From the NCBI GenBank assembly GCA_964550935.1, contig CAZKBB010000036.1, positions 1 through 26,864 on the forward strand: a stretch of 26,864 nt of DNA, in the 5' to 3' direction. The translations under genes and the position numbers were made by a program. This document shows positions 13,873 through 21,058 of this stretch, in pieces. A model generated the notes under the pieces. It was not told where the DNA came from and did not search any database. It saw only the letters and a program-made list of their open reading frames with translations. Within the stretch, counting starts at the first letter, position 1; the number at the start of each line of letters is the position of its first letter. The DNA comes from JBCBSP01 sp964550935. Its GTDB lineage: Bacteria; Pseudomonadota; Alphaproteobacteria; Caulobacterales; Maricaulaceae.

Positions 13873-16464
13873 ATGGCCGACGGCGATCCCGCACCGCTTC
13901 TGCCCGCGCCGTTCGCCCACTGGTTCGAACGCCGCGGCTGGCGCCCGCGCGCGCATCAGCTGGAGATGATCGAGGCGGCGCGAAACGGCGAGGACGCCCT
14001 GCTGATCGCGCCGACCGGCGGGGGCAAGACGCTCGGCGGCTTCCTGCCGAGCCTCATCGATCTGGCCCGCATCGCGGACGCCGACGGCCCCGCGCGCGAG
14101 CATCGCCTGCACACGCTTTACGTCTCGCCGCTGAAGGCGCTCTCCCAGGACGTCGCGCGCAATCTGATGACGCCCGTGGAGGAGATGGGGCTGAAGCTGC
14201 GCATTGAGACGCGCACCGGCGACACGCCCGCCGCCAAACGCCAGCGCCAGCGCAAGAGCCCGCCCGACATTCTGCTGACCACGCCTGAACAGATCGCCCT
14301 GTTCTGCGCGCAGGAGAACGCCGAAGCCTTCTTCCGCGATCTCAAGGCGATCATCGTCGACGAAGTGCACGCCCTCGCCCCGCAAAAGCGCGGCGATCTG
14401 CTTTCGCTGGGGATCGCGGCGATCGCGCAATACGCGCCCGAGGCCCGGCGGATCGGGCTGTCGGCGACGGTGAAGGACGTGGACGGCCACGCGCGCTGGC
14501 TCGCCCGCCAGACCGGCGAGACGGCGCGCTTCGCCCGCGTGGTGCGCGGAGAAGGCGGGGCCAGGCCGCAGGTCGACATCCTGACCCCTGAGACCGACCG
14601 CATCCCCTGGGCGGGCCACTCCGGGCGGCACGCCATGCAGGCGGTCTATGAGGAGATCAAGCGCGCGCGCACCGCGCTTGTCTTCGTGAACACGCGCTCC
14701 CAGGCCGAGTTCGTGTTCCAGATGCTGTGGAGCGTGAACGAGGACGCCCTGCCCATCGCGCTCCATCACGGCTCGCTGAGCGCGGAGCAGCGCCGCAAGG
14801 TGGAGAGCGCCATGGCGGCGGGGCGCTTGCGGGGCGTGGTGTGCACCTCCACCCTCGATCTCGGCATCGACTGGGGCGATGTGGATCTCGTCATCCAGAT
14901 GGGCGCCCCGAAAGGCTCCGCCCGGCTGATCCAGCGTCTGGGCCGGGCCAACCACACGCTCGACGCGCCCTCGCGCGCCATCCTGACGCCCACCAACCGG
15001 TTCGAGCATCTTGAATGCCTCGCCGCGAAGGAGGCCGTGGCGGAGAACGCCCTCGACGGCGAGCCTTTACGCGCGGGCGCGCTTGATTGCCTGGCTCAGC
15101 ACGTGATGGGGCGCGGGTGCGGCGATCCCTTCACCATGGAGGCGCTTTACGAGGAGGTGACCGGCGCGGCGCCCTATTCCGAGCTGCCGCGCGAGACCTT
15201 CGACAAGGTGGTGGAGTTCGTAGCGTCCGGCGGCTACGCGCTGGGCGGCTATGACCGCTTCCGGCGGCTGGTGAAGGGAAAGGACGGACGCTTCCGGGCG
15301 CGCTCGCGCGAGGTCGCCCAGCGCCACCGCATGAATGTCGGCGCCATCGTGGAAAGCCCGATGCTCGACGTGCGCCTGGCGTCGAAGCCCGGCGGATCGA
15401 AACCGCGAGAGCCGGGACCGTTGCGGCCCGATTACGGCCTCGCCGCGATCTCGCGCGGGCTCTCGACGGGGTCTCAGACTGAGGCGCGCGGCCGTCCCCA
15501 GGCGCTGCGCGCAAGCGGGCGCAAGCTCGGCCAGGTGGAGGAGTGGTTCACCGACCAGCTCTCCCCGGGCGACACCTTCATGTTCGCCGGCCAGATCCTG
15601 CGCTTCGAAGGCGTGACCCAGACCGATTGCCTGGTCACCCGCTCCAGCGTCGAGGACCCGAAAGTGCCCAGCTGGCAGGGCGGCAAGTTTCCGCTCTCCA
15701 CCTATCTGGCCGAACGCGTGCGCGCCATGGTGAACGATCCGCCGAGCTGGAGCCGCCTGCCCGGCCAGGTCAGCGAGTGGCTGGAGCTGCAGCGCGCCAA
15801 GTCGCGCCTGCCCGAGCCGGAACGCCTGCTGGTGGAGACGTTTCCGCGCGGATCGAAGCACTACCTCGTCTGCTACCCGTTCGAGGGCCGGCTCGCGCAC
15901 CAGACCCTCGGCATGCTGCTCACCCGCCGGCTGGAACGCGCCGGCAAGCGTCCGCTCGGCTTCGTGGCGAACGAGTACGCTCTGTCGATCTGGGCGCTGG
16001 AAGACATGGGCGGCATGGATTTCGCCGAGCTCTTCGCCCAGGACATGCTCGGCGATGATCTTGACGCCTGGCTCGCCGAGAGCGAACTGATGAAGCGCAC
16101 CTTCAGGAACTGCGCGGTGATCGCGGGCCTGATCGAGCGGCGCATGCCCGGCCATGAGAAGACCGGTCGCCAGGTCACCTTCTCGGCCGACCTCATCTAC
16201 AACGTGCTGCGCGAGCACGAGCCCGACCACATCCTTCTCCAGGCCGCCTGGGAGGATGCGGGCTCGGGCCTTCTGGACATCCGCCGCCTCGCCGCGATGC
16301 TCGGCCGCGTCGCCGGGCGGATCGACGCGATCGCGCTGAGGCGCATCTCGCCGCTGGCCGTCCCCGTGATGATGGAGATCGGCCGCGAGCCGGTCTACGG
16401 CGAAGCCAGCGACGCCATCCTGGAGGAGGCCTCGCTGGATCTCGTCGCCGAGGCGATGGGGTGA
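13873..16464 (+). CDS. lhr: Ligase-associated DExH-box DNA helicase (Lhr-Core type)
   Basis: An 863-residue superfamily 2 helicase. RecA-like domain 1 has Walker A APTGGGKT (46-53), DEVH (163-166) and SAT (197-199). Domain 2 has STLDLGIDWGDVDLV (near 326-340) and motif VI QRLGRANH (354-361). A winged-helix and Lhr-specific region follow (PGDTFMFAGQILRFEG, near 565-580; FVANEYALSIWAL; TFSADLIYNVLREHEPDH). Lhr-Core proteins unwind 3'-tailed DNA duplexes using ATP and occur in gene sets with PdeM, an exonuclease and an ATP-dependent ligase. Between MLDVRL and GRKLGQVEEWF, normally joined by a few residues, sit about 44 extra residues (504-547) rich in Pro, Arg and Gly. The gene diverges from the vapBC remnant and is followed after 177 nt by pdeM. 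Confidence 0.95.
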   Translation: MADGDPAPLLPAPFAHWFERRGWRPRAHQLEMIEAARNGEDALLIAPTGGGKTLGGFLPSLIDLARIADADGPAREHRLHTLYVSPLKALSQDVARNLMTPVEEMGLKLRIETRTGDTPAAKRQRQRKSPPDILLTTPEQIALFCAQENAEAFFRDLKAIIVDEVHALAPQKRGDLLSLGIAAIAQYAPEARRIGLSATVKDVDGHARWLARQTGETARFARVVRGEGGARPQVDILTPETDRIPWAGHSGRHAMQAVYEEIKRARTALVFVNTRSQAEFVFQMLWSVNEDALPIALHHGSLSAEQRRKVESAMAAGRLRGVVCTSTLDLGIDWGDVDLVIQMGAPKGSARLIQRLGRANHTLDAPSRAILTPTNRFEHLECLAAKEAVAENALDGEPLRAGALDCLAQHVMGRGCGDPFTMEALYEEVTGAAPYSELPRETFDKVVEFVASGGYALGGYDRFRRLVKGKDGRFRARSREVAQRHRMNVGAIVESPMLDVRLASKPGGSKPREPGPLRPDYGLAAISRGLSTGSQTEARGRPQALRASGRKLGQVEEWFTDQLSPGDTFMFAGQILRFEGVTQTDCLVTRSSVEDPKVPSWQGGKFPLSTYLAERVRAMVNDPPSWSRLPGQVSEWLELQRAKSRLPEPERLLVETFPRGSKHYLVCYPFEGRLAHQTLGMLLTRRLERAGKRPLGFVANEYALSIWALEDMGGMDFAELFAQDMLGDDLDAWLAESELMKRTFRNCAVIAGLIERRMPGHEKTGRQVTFSADLIYNVLREHEPDHILLQAAWEDAGSGLLDIRRLAAMLGRVAGRIDAIALRRISPLAVPVMMEIGREPVYGEASDAILEEASLDLVAEAMG
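15382..15513 (+). repeat. In-frame insert in lhr containing an inverted repeat
   Basis: This stretch encodes residues about 504-547 of Lhr, absent from the family as I know it. At DNA level CGAGAGCC (15406-15413) is matched by GGCTCTCG (15458-15465), and inside it GCGGC and GCCGC repeats can fold further. It resembles a small palindromic element that entered the gene without breaking the frame. Inference from composition and family knowledge. Confidence 0.4.
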
Positions 16465-16484
16465 GCCGTGCCCCCTTCCGGCCC

Positions 16485-16576
16485 GAGGTCCCGGATCGCG
16501 GCTCCGCCGCGTCCTGGAGTTCAGTTTTGTGGTCAAAAAATTCCCGGGCGGAGCGTGAGCGAAGGCCCGGGACCTC
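16485..16576. repeat. 92-bp palindromic intergenic repeat between lhr and pdeM
   Basis: GAGGTCCCGG (16485-16494) and CCGGGACCTC (16567-16576) are perfect 10-bp inverted ends. Inside are a CGCGG-CTCCG-CCGCG hairpin (near 16497-16511), an AT-rich centre (TTTTGTGGTCAAAAAATT) and a GGGCGGAGCGTGAGCGAAGGCCC arm. Elements with GGTCCCGG/CCGGGACC ends are typical dispersed intergenic repeats in alphaproteobacterial genomes. No second full copy is seen in this window. It may act as a transcript-end or RNA-stability element between the two repair genes. Confidence 0.7.
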
Positions 16577-16641
16577 AGCGCGATTAAGCGCCCCTGCGCC
16601 CCAGCCTTGCCGTTCCCGACCCGTTCCGCTTCATTGCCCCG

Positions 16642-17355
16642 ATGACCGCCGCCGCGATTCAACCTGTCAGGCCCGGCCCCGCCCGCCTCCGCGTGAACGG
16701 CGCGGACCTTGTCGCTGACCTTTCCGGCGCGGCGTATTTCGAGGCCGAGCGCACGCTGCTGGTGGCCGATCTGCACTTTGAAAAGGGCTCGGCCTACGCC
16801 ATGCGCGGCCAGCTCCTGCCGCCCTACGACACCGCGGCGACGATCGCGCGCCTGGCCGATGCGATCGCGCGCACCAGGGCCCGGCGCGTCGTCGCGCTCG
16901 GCGACAGCTTTCATGATCTCGGCGCCCGCGGACGCATGCACGCGCGAGACGTGGGCGCGCTGAAGAATCTCGTGCGCGGCGTGACCGACTGGGTCTGGAT
17001 CGAGGGCAATCACGATCCCGCCCCGCCGCCGGATCTTGGGGGAGACTGCGTCGAGACCCTCGCGCTCGGCCCCCTCACCTTGCGCCATGAGCCCCAGGCC
17101 GGGCCCCGCCCGGGCGAGGTCGCCGGACACCTGCACCCGTGCGCGCGGGTCGCAGGCCGGGGACGATCGGTGCGCCGGCGGTGCTTTTTGAGCGATGGGA
17201 CGCGGCTCGTCCTGCCGGCCTTCGGCGCCTACGCCGGCGGCCTCAATGCGCGCGACCGGGCCTTCGCGGCGCTGTTTCAAACCCCGCCCTCGGCCTGGAT
17301 GCTGGGGCGCGAGCGCGTCTACGGCGTTCCGGCGGCGCGCTGCCTCGCCGACTAG
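16642..17355 (+). CDS. pdeM: Ligase-associated DNA damage response phosphoesterase/endonuclease PdeM
   Basis: A 237-residue calcineurin-like metallophosphoesterase that uses two metal ions, normally Mn2+, to hydrolyse phosphodiesters. All metal-binding motifs are visible: DLHFEKG (43-49), GDSFHD (87-92), GNHD (122-125), and GHLHP (162-166). The R-rich C-terminal half (VLPAFGAYAGGLNARD) is characteristic of the ligase-associated subgroup. In other bacteria pdeM/mpe occurs beside lhr, an exonuclease gene and an ATP-dependent ligase gene. Here it follows lhr after a 92-bp repeat and is followed 33 nt later by the deacetylase-like gene. The ATG at 16642 gives the normal length. Confidence 0.93.
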   Translation: MTAAAIQPVRPGPARLRVNGADLVADLSGAAYFEAERTLLVADLHFEKGSAYAMRGQLLPPYDTAATIARLADAIARTRARRVVALGDSFHDLGARGRMHARDVGALKNLVRGVTDWVWIEGNHDPAPPPDLGGDCVETLALGPLTLRHEPQAGPRPGEVAGHLHPCARVAGRGRSVRRRCFLSDGTRLVLPAFGAYAGGLNARDRAFAALFQTPPSAWMLGRERVYGVPAARCLAD

Positions 17356-17388
17356 GCGCGAGCGCGCGCGCGGCCTACCTCCACGGTC

Positions 17389-18306
17389 ATGACGCCGATC
17401 GTCCATCACCCGGCCTATGTCGCGCGGGACGTCCCTGCGAGCCATCGCTTTCCCATGGGCAAGTTCCGGGCGGTCGCAGAGCGCGTGATCGAGGCGGGCC
17501 TGGTGGCGGACTGGGACGGCTTCCACCAGCCGATCCCCGCGCCGGCGGCGTGGCTCGAGACGGCCCACACCGGCGCTTACGTCGATCAGGTCCTCACCCA
17601 GAGCGTGCCGGCCGACCTGGAACGGCGCATCGGGTTCAAGATGAGCGAGCCGGTCGCGACGCGCTCGCGCTGCGCGGTGGCGGGCACGGTGCTGGCCGCG
17701 CGTCTGGCGCTGGAACACGGCGCGGCGTGCAACACCGCCGGCGGCAGCCACCATGCCGGCCCGGACGGCGGGGCGGGCTTTTGCGTGTTCAACGATGTGG
17801 CGGTGGCCGCGCGGCTTCTCACGGGCGAAGGCGCGGTCAAGCGCGTGCTCGTCGTCGATCTCGACGTGCACCAGGGCGACGGCACCGCGCGCATCTTCGA
17901 ACGCGAGCCGGACGTCTTCACCCTTTCGGTCCATTGCGAGGAGAACTGGCCGCGCCGCAAGGCCGTCTCCGACATGGACGTGGGCGTGACGAAGGGAACC
18001 GGAGACGCGGACTATCTGCGCATCGCCCGCGCGGCGGTCGAGGAGGCGCTCGACGCGGCGCGCCCGGATCTCGTCTTCTTCAACGCCGGAGTCGACCCCC
18101 ACCGCGAGGACCGTCTGGGCCTGCTCGATCTCACCGATGAGGGCCTGGCCCGGCGCGAAGCGATGGTGTTCGAGGCCGCGATGCGCCGGGGCGCGCCGGT
18201 GTGCGGCGTGCTCGGCGGGGGCTATTCGCGCGACCTCGACGCGCTCTCGCGCCGCCATGTGCTGTTGCACCGGGCCGCCGCGGACGCGCTGAAGACCCAC
18301 GCTTAA
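17389..18306 (+). CDS. Histone deacetylase family protein
   Basis: 305 residues of the zinc-dependent HDAC/acetoin-utilisation superfamily, closest in layout to the short HDAC11-like bacterial proteins. Motifs: SHRFPMGKF (18-26), GGSHHAGPDGGAGFCVFND (118-136) with the His pair 121-122, DLDVHQGDGTA (157-167) with metal ligands D159 and H161, NAGVDPHRED (232-241) with ligand D236, and the C-terminal LGGGYSRD. All catalytic residues are present, so it is probably an active amidohydrolase that removes an acyl group from a protein or small amine; the substrate is unknown. It sits 33 nt downstream of pdeM and could share its transcript. Confidence 0.93.
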   Translation: MTPIVHHPAYVARDVPASHRFPMGKFRAVAERVIEAGLVADWDGFHQPIPAPAAWLETAHTGAYVDQVLTQSVPADLERRIGFKMSEPVATRSRCAVAGTVLAARLALEHGAACNTAGGSHHAGPDGGAGFCVFNDVAVAARLLTGEGAVKRVLVVDLDVHQGDGTARIFEREPDVFTLSVHCEENWPRRKAVSDMDVGVTKGTGDADYLRIARAAVEEALDAARPDLVFFNAGVDPHREDRLGLLDLTDEGLARREAMVFEAAMRRGAPVCGVLGGGYSRDLDALSRRHVLLHRAAADALKTHA

Positions 18307-18316
18307 GACAAGGAAA

Positions 18317-18342
18317 GCCCCCGGCGAGAGGACGCCGGGGGC
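18317..18342. terminator. Bidirectional hairpin between convergent genes
   Basis: GCCCCCGGCG (18317-18326) pairs perfectly with CGCCGGGGGC (18333-18342) around a 6-nt loop, between the convergent deacetylase and UrcA genes. On the minus strand it is followed by TTTCCTTGT, so it works better as a terminator for the UrcA gene; on the plus strand no U-run follows. Confidence 0.7.
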
Positions 18343-18412
18343 GCAGGTGCGCAGCGAAACGGGGGAACGCCGCTCTTCGGACCGGATCGGGGGCCGGCCG
18401 TCTCGTTCAGCC

Positions 18413-18742
18413 TCACCGCGCCGCGACGCGCAGCGCGCCGTCGCCGTCAGCCTCGGCGATGCGCTTTTCAAGCGTGGCTTCGGCGTCGGCGATCGCGCGG
18501 TGTTCGCACGTGCGCTCCACCGGGATCGTCCAGGCGCCGCGGGCGTGGAGATCGCACACGCTTTCCGCTGCGCGGCGAATCTCCCGGCGTACGGCGGCGA
18601 CATGGGCGGCGTCGTGAAGCGCGGAGGGCATGTACTCGACATGGCGCACCCGCTCGTGCTCGCCGGCGAAGGCGGCGGGCGCGGCGAGCGGGGTTGCGGC
18701 GACGATCGCCGCGGCGGCGGCTGTGAACAGGCGGGCTTTCAT
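18413..18742 (-). CDS. UrcA-family secreted protein
   Basis: 109 residues with a signal peptide (about 1-26, ending AAFAG). The mature part follows the UrcA pattern: a short strand (RVRHVEYMP), then AALHDAAHVAAVRREIRRAAESVCDL, and a second Cys in ERTCEHRAIADAEATLEKRI. The two cysteines probably form a disulphide in the periplasm. The family is common in Caulobacterales and Sphingomonadales, and its function is not known. A GGAG ribosome site lies about 8 nt upstream of the ATG at 18742. Assignment is by pattern, so moderate confidence. Confidence 0.7.
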   Translation of the reverse strand: MKARLFTAAAAAIVAATPLAAPAAFAGEHERVRHVEYMPSALHDAAHVAAVRREIRRAAESVCDLHARGAWTIPVERTCEHRAIADAEATLEKRIAEADGDGALRVAAR

Positions 18743-18888
18743 GACTGTCTCCTTTCAAGATCGACCAGCCGCCCCGCCTTGGAGATCTCTCGGTCGGTCT
18801 CCGCATCCGGGGCGAACGCTGACGACCCTGATCCCCGCCGGCTTTCCGGCAGGTGACGCGCAGATGTCGATTTGGAAAGGAAGGAGAC

Positions 18889-19050
18889 CTAGCGCTTCGC
18901 GCCGGCGCACGCCTTCGAGCAGTACTTCACCTGCGCCCAGTCGCGCGCCCACTTGCGCCGCCAGGCGAAGGGGCGCCCGCACGCCGCGCAGACCTTCTCA
19001 GGCAGATCGGCTTTCTTCACCGCGCGGCCGCGATTGACGTTCTTGGCCAT
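18889..19050 (-). CDS. DUF2256 zinc-ribbon-like small protein
   Basis: A 53-residue basic protein, MAKNVNRGRAVKKADLPEKV, then CAACGRPFAWRRKWARDW and so on to CSKACAGAKR. Four cysteines (C21, C24, C44, C48) in CxxC...CxxxC form fit a single zinc-binding knuckle. This matches DUF2256, which is often encoded beside cryptochrome/photolyase genes. Its ATG shares one base with the stop codon of the photolyase gene (TGATG at 19048-19052), so the two are translationally coupled. Function is unknown; the basic charge and zinc fold make nucleic-acid binding possible, and the link with the photolyase suggests a helper role (inference). Confidence 0.85.
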   Translation of the reverse strand: MAKNVNRGRAVKKADLPEKVCAACGRPFAWRRKWARDWAQVKYCSKACAGAKR

Positions 19051-20606
19051 CACTTGCGCCCGGAGAAATCGAACGCGCCCTGGCCGTCGTCGCGCGTTTT
19101 CGCCTTGCGCCGGGAGGACGCCGAGCCGGTCCGGCGCATGCCGGATTTGCGGCTGCCGTGCTTGGACTGGATGCGGTCGGCCTCGTCCTTGTGCTCGCGC
19201 GCCCCGCGCAGGCTGGCGATCTTCGAGCGAGCCTCGCGCGCGGCCTCGACATGATCGACCAGGCGTTCGGGATAGGTCTCGCCCAGCGTGACGCCGGCTT
19301 TGTCCAGTATTGAACGCTCCGCCTTCCAGGGCTCGTGGATGAAGGCGGCGGGCAGATCGGCGAGCTCTGGAACCCAGCGCTTGGTGAAGGCGCCGTCCGG
19401 GTCCTGGTCATAGCCCTGCTTGACCGGGTTATAGATGCGCGGCGTGTTCACGCCGGTCGTGCCGGACTGCATCTGGAACTGGCTGTAGTGAATGCCCGGC
19501 TCGAAATCGGTGAAGCGCCGGGCGAGCGCCACGGCGGGCGCCTTCCACCAGACCCAGAAGTGATAGCTCGACACTGCGGCGACCATGGCGCGCATGCGGA
19601 AATTCAGCCAGCCGGTGTGTTTCAGCGCGCGCATGCAGGCGTCGACGAAGGGAAACCCGGTGCGCCCGTCGATCCAGCGCGCCACGGTCTTAGGGTCCGG
19701 ATCGGGCCGGACGCCGCGATAGGCCGGATGGAGATCGCGCCGTTCGATCTCGGGATCGTCCTCGAACTTCTGCATGAAGTGGCAGTGCCAGTGCAGGCGC
19801 GAGATGAAGCTGTCGATCGACTGGGCGTAGCGCGTCTCGCCGTCGCGGCGCTTGGCTTTGAGCGCGCGCGCGCCGGCCTGATAGGTCTCGCGCATCGAGA
19901 TCGCGCCGAGGCTTAAGTGCGCGGACATGCGCGAGCACGCCTCGTAAGCCGTGACCGGCGAGGACATCGCCTTGCGATACGTGTCGCCGCGCGTCTTCAG
20001 GAAGCTTCCCAGATCCTCAACCGCGGCGCGCCGACCGCCGGTCTGGCGGCCCGGACAGGGATCGTCCTCGATATCGAGTTCGCCAGGCTCAGGGATCGCA
20101 TCGCTTTCAAGATCGGCCGCATCGATGGTCTGCGGCGCCGGCGTGACCGGGCGCTCCATGAAGCGGTCCCACTTGCGCGCCCACCCGTCCCGGCTCTCCA
20201 GCCCGCGGATGACGCCGAACTGGGGGTGTTCGCGGAACGCCACGTCATGGCGCTGCGCCCATGTCGCAACCTGCTTGTCGCGCTCCCAGGTCGCGATGAG
20301 GCCCGTCTCCTCATGGGCGTGGAGGCTTTCAACGCCGTGCTCGCGATGAAGCGCGTCCAGCACGTCGACCACCTCGCCGACGCGCACGGTGAGCGCGGCG
20401 CCCTTGGCGTGCAACGCCTGGGCGAGGCTCTCCAGCGTCTCCTGCAGAAAGGCGTAGTGGCGCCCGGCGTACTCGGGAAGCGCCCACAGGCTCGGCTCGA
20501 CGACGTAAAGGCACACGAGCTTGCGCCCGCTCTCGCAAGCTTCCGCGAGCGGGACGTGATCGTGGATGCGCAGATCGCGCTTGAACCAGACGACGGCGAG
20601 GCCCAT
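19050..20606 (-). CDS. Cryptochrome/deoxyribodipyrimidine photolyase family protein
   Basis: 518 residues. N-terminal Rossmann antenna-binding domain (VVWFKRDLRIHDHVPL at 6-21) followed by the helical FAD-binding domain from about residue 200 (ISRLHWHCHFMQKFEDDP; GRTGFPFVDACMRALKHTGWLNFRMRAM; YNPVKQGYDQDPDGAFTKRWVPEL). Light-driven repair of UV pyrimidine dimers or photosensing is expected. In classical CPD photolyases the FAD/lesion region reads like DGDLANNNGNWQW; here the equivalent stretch is FEPGIHYSQFQMQSGTTG, so this is a divergent subfamily and its substrate is uncertain. The last about 60 residues are basic and low complexity. It is second in the operon, 3 nt after the DCC gene and overlapping the DUF2256 start. 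Confidence 0.9.
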   Translation of the reverse strand: MGLAVVWFKRDLRIHDHVPLAEACESGRKLVCLYVVEPSLWALPEYAGRHYAFLQETLESLAQALHAKGAALTVRVGEVVDVLDALHREHGVESLHAHEETGLIATWERDKQVATWAQRHDVAFREHPQFGVIRGLESRDGWARKWDRFMERPVTPAPQTIDAADLESDAIPEPGELDIEDDPCPGRQTGGRRAAVEDLGSFLKTRGDTYRKAMSSPVTAYEACSRMSAHLSLGAISMRETYQAGARALKAKRRDGETRYAQSIDSFISRLHWHCHFMQKFEDDPEIERRDLHPAYRGVRPDPDPKTVARWIDGRTGFPFVDACMRALKHTGWLNFRMRAMVAAVSSYHFWVWWKAPAVALARRFTDFEPGIHYSQFQMQSGTTGVNTPRIYNPVKQGYDQDPDGAFTKRWVPELADLPAAFIHEPWKAERSILDKAGVTLGETYPERLVDHVEAAREARSKIASLRGAREHKDEADRIQSKHGSRKSGMRRTGSASSRRKAKTRDDGQGAFDFSGRK

Positions 20607-20609
20607 CGC

Positions 20610-21017
20610 TTACGCCCTCTTGCGCTCCAGCCGGCGCGCCAGCGCCTGAAACGCCGGGCGGATCAACAAGAAGACCCGATAGAGACCTTCAAGGATCCAC
20701 ACGATCGGGCGCGTCCCTGCGATCCGGCCGAGCGTGCGCCAGCCCGGCGTGGCGCGCCACAGCGCCGCGAAAGCCGCCGCGCCGGAGCGCACGGTTCCGT
20801 CGACCTCGGTGACGTGGAAGCGCTTCATGGCGTCAGAGCAGCTTACGCCTTCGGGCGCGCCGGTCCCGTCTGAGACGTCCACGAAGTCGGCCTGCGCGCC
20901 CAGGCGCTGATAAAGGCCGATCTCGGCGCGACACAGCGGGCAAGAGCCGTCGTGATGGACGACCGGACGGGGGTCGGGGCGCCGGGCGGGCGTTGAAGCG
21001 TCGGGCGAACGGGTCAT
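20610..21017 (-). CDS. DCC-family thiol-redox-like protein (DUF393)
   Basis: 135 residues from the ATG at 21017 (the frame stays open upstream but overlaps the divergent oxidoreductase gene). HHDGSCPLCRAEIGLYQRLG (21-40) is the DxxCPLC signature of the DCC1/DUF393 thioredoxin-fold-like family, with C26 and C29. The later FHVTEVDGTVRSGAAAFAALWRATPGWRTLGR and the hydrophobic C-terminal helix (PIVWILEGLYRVFLLIRPAFQ) are also standard. First gene of the DCC-photolyase-DUF2256 operon. The partner protein is unknown. Confidence 0.88.
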   Translation of the reverse strand: MTRSPDASTPARRPDPRPVVHHDGSCPLCRAEIGLYQRLGAQADFVDVSDGTGAPEGVSCSDAMKRFHVTEVDGTVRSGAAAFAALWRATPGWRTLGRIAGTRPIVWILEGLYRVFLLIRPAFQALARRLERKRA

Positions 21018-21058
21018 AGTCAGGCCATGTAGAGCCGGCCCGGAGACGGAAAAGCGCC

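Noticed and set aside
15067..18642. Minus-strand 1191-codon frame
   Set aside because: It runs opposite lhr, pdeM and the deacetylase gene, all with intact motifs. Long antisense frames are common in GC-rich DNA because stop codons are rare.
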